DNA of 22,864 nucleotides, taken from Verrucomicrobiota bacterium (GTDB lineage: Bacteria > Verrucomicrobiota > Verrucomicrobiia > Opitutales > Opitutaceae). The notes under the pieces were generated by a model. That model was not told the DNA's origin and did no database searches. It saw nothing but the letters and a program-made list of their open reading frames with translations. The position numbers and the translations under genes are program-made. Below are positions 1 to 7,653 of the stretch, piece after piece (positions within the stretch are counted from its first letter, which is position 1; every line of letters starts with the position of its first letter). The stretch is from the NCBI GenBank assembly GCA_023457035.1, contig JAEWNN010000106.1:1-22864 (forward strand), given 5' to 3'.

Positions 1-2
1 CG

Positions 3-896
<894 letters not shown>

Positions 897-993
897 CGCC
901 GCAGCTTTACGGTTTTTCGCAGGGCACCGGATTGCTGAGCCCCCGGGGGCCGACGTCTTGTGCAGCGTCAGTTCGCACGCCCATCCCGCCGCC

Positions 994-3900
994 ATGCGCC
1001 TCCTCGCCATTCTCGTCTCCATTGCCGCCACCGTCTCCGGACTGGTCGCGCAGGATCAGTCCCCCTTCGCCGCCACTCTCATGTCCGACACCGGCGGAAA
1101 CCTCGTGCTCCATTGGCCGAGCCAAACCGGGCTGCGCTACCACCTCGAGACATCAGCGGATCTCGTCACTTGGGCCGACATCGCTGGAACATCCTCCGGC
1201 ACGGGGAGCGAGTTGACCTCGGTCGTGCAGCAAGCCGGCAGCGCGGCGACGGACCGGAGATTCTGGCGCGTGATTTCGGCCAACAACTCCGGGATCGACG
1301 TGCCGTCGGCCATCACCGTCCTTCAGAACACCGGTGCCTCGGTCGCGCCGCAGGTGAACGTATCCTACCACTGGACCATCGCGGGCGGCGACTTCACCGA
1401 GTCCGACGGCGCCTCGCTGATCCACTTCGTGGCCAGCGCCGCCGGCACCGTCACGCTCACCTGCACCCTCACCGACAACACCACCCGGGCCGTCGTCGCC
1501 ACCTACACCGCGCAGATCGTCGTCACCGACGCCCCGTTGTCCCCCACCATCGTCGCCCCGGGCTTCGCGACCGCCGGGCAGACCGGCCTGACCGCCAGCG
1601 TCGACCCGCAAGCGGGCGCCACCTTCGCGTGGACCATCACCGGCGGCACGATCACCGCGGGCGCCGGCACGAGCGCCATCACCTTTTCCGCGGGCGCCAC
1701 CGGCCCGCTCACGCTCGACTGCACCGCCACGCGCAACGGCAAGTCCGCCGCCGCCCCGGCCGCCCACGTCGTCGTCCAAGGCACTGCCTCCCCAGCCTGG
1801 GAAACCCCGCTGGTCGAAAGCAGCCTGCCACCGTTGCAGGTGAACATCTCCTCCGGCGGCGACCGCCAGTGGGCTTTCACCAACATGCTGCGCGCCGGCG
1901 AGGCGTGGATTTTCAAGGACAACGCCGCCGCCGCCGAGGCGCTGGATCTGGCCAATTCCGTGCAGGTCGACTCCGGAGGCTGGCCGCTCGCGCTGCCCGC
2001 CGGCACCCGGATGGAGCTGCGCACCGGCTATCGCACCGGCGACGACACCTTCCTCCATGGCGTCTTCGTGCTCACGTGGGATGGCTCCGGCGACGTCGAA
2101 CTCCTGTCCAGTCGCAACGACGGCAAGGACGAGGTGGTGCTCCTCAACGACCAGGTGAACGGCCGCTACATCCGCGTCATCAAGGATCCGACCAAGGCCG
2201 CGCCGATCGTCTTCATCAACTCCTCGGATCCGGCCAACCCCGTGCGCAACATGCGCCTCTGGGCCCCCGCCCAAGACGGCGCCGGCCTCGACCTCACGCC
2301 CGCCTCCGACCTCGCGCCGGGCCACATCGCCGGCAGCCTCGAACCGCTGCCCGACACCGCGGAGCCGATGTGGCACCCGCGTTTCCTGCAGCACCTCGCC
2401 GAGGCGTCGCACTACGGCGTGCTGCGCTTCATGGGCTGGCAGCAGATCAACCTCGGCAACTGGGACCGCGACGTCCTCGAGTGGAGCGACCGCGGCGACC
2501 CGAGCTACTGCTTCGCCTCGCTCAGCACCATCGACCGCACCTACAACCGCTACGCCGTCGCCGCCTACCGCCAGCGCCTCGGCCAGCCGTTCGAGTGGAT
2601 GATCGACCTGTGCAACGCCACCGGGAAGGACCTCTGGATCCAAGTTCCTCATATCGCCTCGCCCGACCTCATCCGCCGCCTCGCCGACCTCTGCGCCGAC
2701 CGCCTCGACCCGAGCCTCCGCGTCTGGTTCGAGTACTCCAACGAAATCTGGAACGGCTACGGCCCGTACATCCCGCAGCTCAACGCCGCCCAGCTCGCCG
2801 CCGCGCGCCACTTCGGCGTGCCGTTTGCCGACGTCACCGGCGACCAGCAGGCCTGGGGCTCCGGCCATCTGCAGGGTCTCGCGCTGAAGGCGTTCGAGGA
2901 TGAGTGGCGCGCCCGCGGCATGCCGGACAGCCGTCTGATCAACGTCCTCGCGAGCTTCGTTGGCAGCTCGGGCTACAGCACCAACGCGATCGCCGCCGCC
3001 AAGGAGATCGACCCGCATCTGCCCGAGGTCCTCGCCGTCACCAACTACTTCGGCTACGGCACGCAGGGCGACATCTATGCCGCGCACAACTTCGGCACGA
3101 ATCCCGGAGTCTGGCCCGAAGCGCTCTATGCGAAGACCGCCGAGATCGTCCGGCGTAACCTGTACTCAACCACCGGCTCCTGGCAGGCGAGCGCCGAGGC
3201 CGCCCGCGCCGCCGGCCTGCCGCTCGTCGCCTACGAGGGCGGCCAGCACATGCTGCCGATGGGCTACGGCGACTGGGACAACCCCGTGCATGAGGACTTC
3301 ATGCTCTACATGTACGACTTCCAGCGCAGCCACTGGATCAAGGATCTCTACCTTGAGCACTATGCCCTCTGGAGCGCGATGGGCGGCCGCACGCCCAGCC
3401 TCTTCGTCGACACCAGCGGCATGAGTTTCTGGGGATACTGGGGTGCCAAGGAGATCCTCACGCAGACCCGCGCCCAAGCGCCCAAGTGGGACGCCTTCGT
3501 CGAGTGGGGCGATCTGCAGGCCGGCGTGCGCGCTCCCTCCGAGCCGATCGGTACCCGCCCCGTCCTGCCCACGCTCAACCTCCGCGGCGAAGCCCAGACC
3601 GCGTACGACCTCAGCATCACCGCCACCGGCGGCGACGGCACCGTGCACGTGCTCCTCGTCGGCGGCTCGCTCCCACCCGGACTCACGCTCACCGAGACCA
3701 CGTCCGGCACCGCTCGCCTAGCCGGCACGCCGACGACCGAAGGCGTTTACCGTTTCATCCTCCGCGCGCTCGATGCTGACCGAGACCCCGACCTCAAGGC
3801 ATACACGATGACGATCGACCCTGCCGGCTCCATCACCAACGCGCTCGTCACCTTCCGCGGTCAGGACATCCCGGCGACGATCCCCAACAACGGCTGGATC

Positions 3901-4680
3901 GCCCGCTACAACTTCGCCCGCGCCGAGACGGTGGTACAGAACGCCGCCACCGGCACCACGCGCCGCTACATCCCGTTCTCCCTCGCCGACGGCTCCGCGC
4001 TCTTCCGCAACGAGGGTCTCGAGGTTCCCGGCACGCCCAACATCCTCCCAGCCACCAGCCCGCTCACCATCTACGGCGGCTGGTCGGTCTCCGCCGGCAC
4101 CTACGACAACGGTTCAACCTCGCCCACTCACGACGTCAGCACCTTCACCGGCCTGCGCGACCACCAATGGTGCAGCTGGTCGGGCGATGCCACTCCCGGG
4201 CCGACCGACTTCGATGCCCTCCTGCTCTGGCGCGACATCCAGTTCAACGCCATGGGCGGCAGCGGTTCCTACTCCTTCGGCAACGACGCCGCGACCGCGC
4301 TGCTGCGCGTCGACCTCACGGCGCTCATCGAGTACGGCGACAACGAGCTGCGCTTCGTCGTGCTCGACGGCGGCACCTACTACCTCTCCGAGGCGGCCCA
4401 CACGTCTCCGTACCTCGGTGACGGTTACTTCCAGCTCTCCGCCTTCAACGGTTCGTCCGAGCCCGGCCGCCGCTGGGCGACGTTCACGCCCACCGCGGAC
4501 AACTTCGCCATCCCAGCCGCCGCCACGCTCACGTTCGCCCCGCACACCTCACCAACGTGCAGGCCGTCGGCCTCGCCTACCACGGCCATCGCGACGGCTG
4601 GCACTACTCGTTCAACTTCTCCCGCTTCCTCGCCCTCGGCCGCCGAAATTAGGCCGCCCCGCTTGCCAGCCCCGCCGTAG
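994..4680 (+). CDS. Large secreted multidomain protein: PKD-like modules, GH-A-like TIM barrel, putative Ig domain; 3' end frameshifted
   Basis: The ATG at 994 is chosen because it opens a clean signal peptide (MRLLAILVSIAATVSGLVAQ) of a 1228-residue product; the frame is open further upstream but reads as non-coding. Order: signal peptide 1-20; a 'YHLETSADLVTW' motif at 49-60, frequent in secreted verrucomicrobial proteins; two PKD/Ig-like segments at ~100-270; a beta-rich segment to ~430; a barrel-like domain at ~430-850; a He_PIG-type putative Ig domain at ~858-945 (LPPGLTLT, LAGTPTTEG); and a C-terminal beta region. The barrel has EYSNEIWN with E584 and AYEGG with E748, which resemble the acid/base and nucleophile glutamates of clan GH-A. 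A role in extracellular polysaccharide degradation or binding is inference, and no GH family is assigned. The last ~45 codons (after ~4540) look out of frame; the natural end is probably 4652 in another frame. Confidence 0.8.
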   Translation: MRLLAILVSIAATVSGLVAQDQSPFAATLMSDTGGNLVLHWPSQTGLRYHLETSADLVTWADIAGTSSGTGSELTSVVQQAGSAATDRRFWRVISANNSGIDVPSAITVLQNTGASVAPQVNVSYHWTIAGGDFTESDGASLIHFVASAAGTVTLTCTLTDNTTRAVVATYTAQIVVTDAPLSPTIVAPGFATAGQTGLTASVDPQAGATFAWTITGGTITAGAGTSAITFSAGATGPLTLDCTATRNGKSAAAPAAHVVVQGTASPAWETPLVESSLPPLQVNISSGGDRQWAFTNMLRAGEAWIFKDNAAAAEALDLANSVQVDSGGWPLALPAGTRMELRTGYRTGDDTFLHGVFVLTWDGSGDVELLSSRNDGKDEVVLLNDQVNGRYIRVIKDPTKAAPIVFINSSDPANPVRNMRLWAPAQDGAGLDLTPASDLAPGHIAGSLEPLPDTAEPMWHPRFLQHLAEASHYGVLRFMGWQQINLGNWDRDVLEWSDRGDPSYCFASLSTIDRTYNRYAVAAYRQRLGQPFEWMIDLCNATGKDLWIQVPHIASPDLIRRLADLCADRLDPSLRVWFEYSNEIWNGYGPYIPQLNAAQLAAARHFGVPFADVTGDQQAWGSGHLQGLALKAFEDEWRARGMPDSRLINVLASFVGSSGYSTNAIAAAKEIDPHLPEVLAVTNYFGYGTQGDIYAAHNFGTNPGVWPEALYAKTAEIVRRNLYSTTGSWQASAEAARAAGLPLVAYEGGQHMLPMGYGDWDNPVHEDFMLYMYDFQRSHWIKDLYLEHYALWSAMGGRTPSLFVDTSGMSFWGYWGAKEILTQTRAQAPKWDAFVEWGDLQAGVRAPSEPIGTRPVLPTLNLRGEAQTAYDLSITATGGDGTVHVLLVGGSLPPGLTLTETTSGTARLAGTPTTEGVYRFILRALDADRDPDLKAYTMTIDPAGSITNALVTFRGQDIPATIPNNGWIARYNFARAETVVQNAATGTTRRYIPFSLADGSALFRNEGLEVPGTPNILPATSPLTIYGGWSVSAGTYDNGSTSPTHDVSTFTGLRDHQWCSWSGDATPGPTDFDALLLWRDIQFNAMGGSGSYSFGNDAATALLRVDLTALIEYGDNELRFVVLDGGTYYLSEAAHTSPYLGDGYFQLSAFNGSSEPGRRWATFTPTADNFAIPAAATLTFAPHTSPTCRPSASPTTAIATAGTTRSTSPASSPSAAEIRPPRLPAPP
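4530..4652 (+). other. Probable -1 frameshift and true 3' end of the 994 gene
   Basis: From about 4545 the annotated frame loses its coding character: third positions become mixed and the peptide turns Ser/Thr/Pro-rich. The frame starting with CAC at 4545 instead has G or C in nearly every third position. It reads HLTNVQAVGLAYHGHRDGWH... ending ...RFLALGRRN before TAG at 4650-4652. One extra C in the 'gcccc' run at 4538-4541 would join the two frames smoothly as TFAP-A-HLTN. The cause may be a sequencing error, a recent mutation or, least likely, programmed shifting. Confidence 0.8.
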
Positions 4681-4699
4681 GTCCGGTCTTCGACCGGAC
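4681..4699. repeat. GTAG-linked hairpin, copy 1
   Basis: A perfect 8-bp stem with a 3-nt loop (GTCCGGTC-TTC-GACCGGAC) starts directly after the TAG at 4678-4680. It closely resembles the hairpin at 19012-19032, which also begins at a TAG stop codon. There is no T-tract, so it is not a classical intrinsic terminator, but it is the only strong hairpin in the 77-bp gap between two convergent genes. It could serve 3'-end formation for either one. Confidence 0.7.
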
Positions 4700-4757
4700 A
4701 CCCCACACTCCCGCCACTCCCTCCGGTTCGCGTCCACCACTGGCCCACCGTCACGCC

Positions 4758-5387
4758 CTATGCCAGCGGCACGATCCCATGCCGGATCGCGCTGATCGCA
4801 GCGGCCGTGCGGTCCTGCACGCCGAGTTTCGCGAAGAGCGTCTTGAGATGGCTCTTCACCGTGTCCTCGGCGATGGACAACGCCACGGAGATCTCCTTGT
4901 TGCTTCGGCCCTTCACGAGCAGCTGCAGCACCTCGATCTCGCGCAGGGTGAGCTCCGGGCGGCGGCGCCGCTCGGCCAGCTTGTCGGCGATGCTAGCGGG
5001 GAGCGGCGCCCGCCCAGCCTGCACCGCGCGGATCGTCCCCACAATCTCCACCTTCGTCAGGTCTTTCATCAGGTACGATCTCGCACCGGACTGGATCGCC
5101 CGGTGGATGTCCTCATCGGCATCGAAGGTCGTCAGCACGATCACGCGAGCGTCCGGAAACTCCTGGCGGATCGCCAAAGTCGCCTCCACCCCACCAATAC
5201 CCGGCAGGCGCAGATCCATCAGGACCACATCGGGCCGCTCGCGGCGGTAGAGCTCGACGGCCTGCCGACCGTCGCCGCATTCCGCCACCACGTGCAAGTC
5301 CGCCTGATCGGACAGCAACGCCACCAGGCCGGCGCGAAACGCGGGATGGTCGTCGACGATGAGCAGGCGGATCGGGTGGGTCGGCAT
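4758..5387 (-). CDS. NarL/FixJ-type response regulator
   Basis: This 209-residue protein has a receiver domain at ~5-125 and a LuxR-type helix-turn-helix at ~145-205. Receiver residues are present: the acidic pair D12-D13 (LLIVDDH), phosphoacceptor D58 (VVLMDLRLPG), T86 (IVLTT) and K108 (YLMKDL). The HTH shows LTLREIEVLQLLVKGRSNKEI followed by TVKSHLKTLFAKLGV, the classic DNA-recognition segment. It is a cytoplasmic transcription factor, expected to be phosphorylated by the kinase encoded 29 bp upstream on the same strand. The pair is almost certainly one operon, kinase first. Targets are unknown; the divergent GH2 gene and the secreted protein on the other side are the natural candidates, by location only. 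The ATG start has no Shine-Dalgarno sequence. All catalytic residues appear intact. Confidence 0.95.
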   Translation of the reverse strand: MPTHPIRLLIVDDHPAFRAGLVALLSDQADLHVVAECGDGRQAVELYRRERPDVVLMDLRLPGIGGVEATLAIRQEFPDARVIVLTTFDADEDIHRAIQSGARSYLMKDLTKVEIVGTIRAVQAGRAPLPASIADKLAERRRRPELTLREIEVLQLLVKGRSNKEISVALSIAEDTVKSHLKTLFAKLGVQDRTAAAISAIRHGIVPLA

Positions 5388-5416
5388 GGGCGGATGTTCT
5401 AGAGACCGGACTCAGT

Positions 5417-7492
5417 TCAATCGGGAGTCGTCGGCACGAGGACTCGCACCTGCGTTCCGCGACCGGTCGCAGAAGTCAGTTCCAGTCGCGCCCCGATCTG
5501 CGCCGCGCGCTCACGCAGGCCGACCAGCCCGAAGTGTCCCGCAGAAGCCGTGACCTGGGCAGGATCGAAGCCGCAGCCGTCGTCGGTGACGACAAGCTCG
5601 ACCTGCCGCGCCGCGAAGACGAGCCGCACCTCGACGCGACGGGGCGAGGCATGGCGCACGGCGTTGGCGATCGCCTCCTGACCGATGCGCAACAGCTGGT
5701 TCTCGGCGATCGGAGCGAGCGGAACCGGCGTGCCAACGACATCGAAGCTGGTCTCGATCGCCCGCCCCTCGGCCAACTGACGCAGCAGCGACTCGAGTGC
5801 GCCCGCGAGACCGCGCGTCTCCAGGTCCTGCGAACGCATCGCCCAGATCGAGGCGCGCGCCTCGGCGAGAGTCTCGCGCACGAGGGTGTGGGCGAGCGCG
5901 AGGTGCTCGCCCGTGGCGGCGGCGTCCGCGGCGTTCGTGGCAAGCTCGAGGCGCATCGAGATGGCGGCGAGGCCTTGCGCGAGGGTATCGTGGATCTCCC
6001 GGGCGATCCGGTTGCGTTCGGCGAGGATGGCGGCGAACTCCGCCTCGGCGCGCGCGCGCTGGCGCTGCTGCTCCCCCAGGCGCCGGCGCGTCCGCCACGC
6101 CACCACGGCGAGGGCTGACAACAGGAGGCCGGCGGCGCCCCCGAGCGCCCAGAACACGCGTTGGCGGTTCCACCACGGAGCCTGGCGCAACACGCGCAAG
6201 TCGGTCGCGCTGCGCAGCCGCAAGTCGAAGGACTGCGGCTCCCACGTGCCGCTCAGGCGTCCCGCCTCGTCGGCCGGAACCAAGCAAAGGCCGGTGGCGA
6301 GCATGATGGCGCCCGGCTTCCAACCCGTCGGCAGCGCGGCATCACCGGCCATCGACAGCGACGCGGAGACGAGCACACCTTGCCAGTCGAGGACGAGGCC
6401 GGCTCCCTCGCCGGTGCGGCGCGATTCCACCAGTCTCGCCTCGAGCTCAACCAGATCGGAGTCGTGGACGATGGCGGCCCGCTTGTTGTCGGGACGATAT
6501 CCCGACGGCTCGGCACCGGCAGCGATCTTGCGAACGGTGGCCTCGACGAGGCGTGGCGTGAAGGCACCTTGCACCGGAAAGCCGACGACGCTCACCACAT
6601 CGCCGGGCCGCAAAGGATCGGACTGGCTCGTGGCCACGTGCAGACCGCGTTCGGCGTCGCGAATCCAGAGCGCCCGGCCCGGTTCATGGTGGAGCACCTG
6701 CCCGCGCACATGGACGCGGTGGCCGAAGCGCACCCCGCGTTCAAACTGCAGCAGACTCGCGACCGGCCGAACCGGTGCCGCGAAAGGGTCCGCGGGCGCG
6801 GGCGTCTCGATCCCGACCGGGACGCCGGCGGGCACGAAGAGCAGCACGCTCACCGCCTGGCGGCTGAGGTTGTGTTGATTGAATACCAGCGCGTCGACCG
6901 CCACCGCCGCGTCGACCAGCGCAGCCGGTGCGAGCTCTGCGTTGACGTGGACCGTGAAGCTCTGGCCCCCGCTCGCGAGCGCGAGTCGCCAACGCCCCGC
7001 CCAGACCGTCGACGGTTCGCAGCGGCGCACGATGCCGCGCAACCGCACCCACTCCGCATCGTAGCGCCCGGCGAGGAGCTCGTCGGCGGTGATCGGTCGC
7101 GGGGCCGGCGGCTCGCCACGGCCCAGGCGCCGGCCAGCGGTCATGATCACCGAGGGCGTGAAACCGCCCGCATTGCTGACACCTTCGATCTCCACCTCGT
7201 CGCCGCGGACATACGTCCCCGTGGCGCCGGCGGTCTCGTCGCGCACGTAGATGGAGTCGTGGCCGTCCCAGAGCACGAAGCCCTTCCCGATCGGCGGCGC
7301 CTCGCCCACCACCACGCCGCGGAGCTGGACCGGGACCGCGCGGACCGCCTCCGCCTCGGGCAAATCCAGCACCTGCCCCGCGCGAGTGAGCACGGCGGCG
7401 AAATCGGGTGTGCGCTCGCCGATCGCGGCTCGCCCCGCACCGGCGGCGAGGCCGCAGGCGAAGCAGACGAGCGTGAGCAGGCGGAGTGTCAT
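5417..7492 (-). CDS. Membrane sensor histidine kinase (HisKA_3/HATPase) with large OB-like periplasmic region
   Basis: The start at 7492 (ATG) opens a signal-like segment, MTLRLLTLVCFACGLAAG, giving 691 residues; the frame is open further upstream but that part is R/G-rich and unlikely. Residues ~20-440 are predicted to be periplasmic and contain several ~70-residue beta-rich modules resembling OB folds: 'RGVVVGE...LWDGHDSIYVRD...GDEVEIEGV...GGFTP' and, later, 'RGQVLHHE...LWIRDAERGLHV...GDVVSVVGF...GAFTP'. A transmembrane helix follows at ~446-466 (VFWALGGAAGLLLSALAVVAW). The dimerisation and phosphoacceptor motif is NRIAREIHDTLAQGL, with H501. The ATPase domain has an N-box, EAIANAVRHA, at 606-615, DDGCGFD at ~637-643 and GHFGLVGLRERA at 652-663. 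This architecture pairs with NarL-type regulators, and one lies 29 bp downstream. The ligand is unknown; a carbohydrate or its breakdown product is a guess from the neighbours. Confidence 0.93.
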   Translation of the reverse strand: MTLRLLTLVCFACGLAAGAGRAAIGERTPDFAAVLTRAGQVLDLPEAEAVRAVPVQLRGVVVGEAPPIGKGFVLWDGHDSIYVRDETAGATGTYVRGDEVEIEGVSNAGGFTPSVIMTAGRRLGRGEPPAPRPITADELLAGRYDAEWVRLRGIVRRCEPSTVWAGRWRLALASGGQSFTVHVNAELAPAALVDAAVAVDALVFNQHNLSRQAVSVLLFVPAGVPVGIETPAPADPFAAPVRPVASLLQFERGVRFGHRVHVRGQVLHHEPGRALWIRDAERGLHVATSQSDPLRPGDVVSVVGFPVQGAFTPRLVEATVRKIAAGAEPSGYRPDNKRAAIVHDSDLVELEARLVESRRTGEGAGLVLDWQGVLVSASLSMAGDAALPTGWKPGAIMLATGLCLVPADEAGRLSGTWEPQSFDLRLRSATDLRVLRQAPWWNRQRVFWALGGAAGLLLSALAVVAWRTRRRLGEQQRQRARAEAEFAAILAERNRIAREIHDTLAQGLAAISMRLELATNAADAAATGEHLALAHTLVRETLAEARASIWAMRSQDLETRGLAGALESLLRQLAEGRAIETSFDVVGTPVPLAPIAENQLLRIGQEAIANAVRHASPRRVEVRLVFAARQVELVVTDDGCGFDPAQVTASAGHFGLVGLRERAAQIGARLELTSATGRGTQVRVLVPTTPD

Positions 7493-7653
7493 GGTCGGTC
7501 CCGCGGGCGCGCCGGGCACGGGCCAAGGAAGCCGGGCGGCATGCGCGACCGCAACGTCCAACGATTCACCCGGGTGGGTGATGGCGGGCGCGAGCAGAAA
7601 TGCTATGCTGGGGGCCGGACAATGGTCCGCCCCATCCCAGCCCCAGCTCCTCC
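7493..7653. promoter_or_regulatory. Divergent control region between sensor kinase and GH2 gene
   Basis: This 161-bp spacer must carry the promoters of both the kinase-regulator operon (-) and the GH2 gene (+). Two dyads are visible. One is TCACCC-GGGT-GGGTGA at 7566-7581, which overlaps a perfect 10-bp palindrome at 7567-7576. The other is CGGAC-AATG-GTCCG at 7616-7629. A TATGCT hexamer at 7604-7609 could be a -10 box for the GH2 gene, but no good -35 lies 17 bp upstream. The 7566-7581 dyad is a candidate operator for the adjacent response regulator. All of this is inference from position and symmetry. Confidence 0.35.

Noticed and set aside
939..950. 12-bp palindrome GCCCCCGGGGGC
   Set aside because: Pure G/C palindromes of this size are expected in DNA of this composition; no repeat or tract accompanies it.
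1153..3087. Long minus-strand open frame opposite the secreted protein
   Set aside because: It is an antisense shadow produced by GC-rich codons; low-complexity Gly/Ala/Val/Arg composition with no domain or motif, while the plus strand has a signal peptide and recognisable domains.
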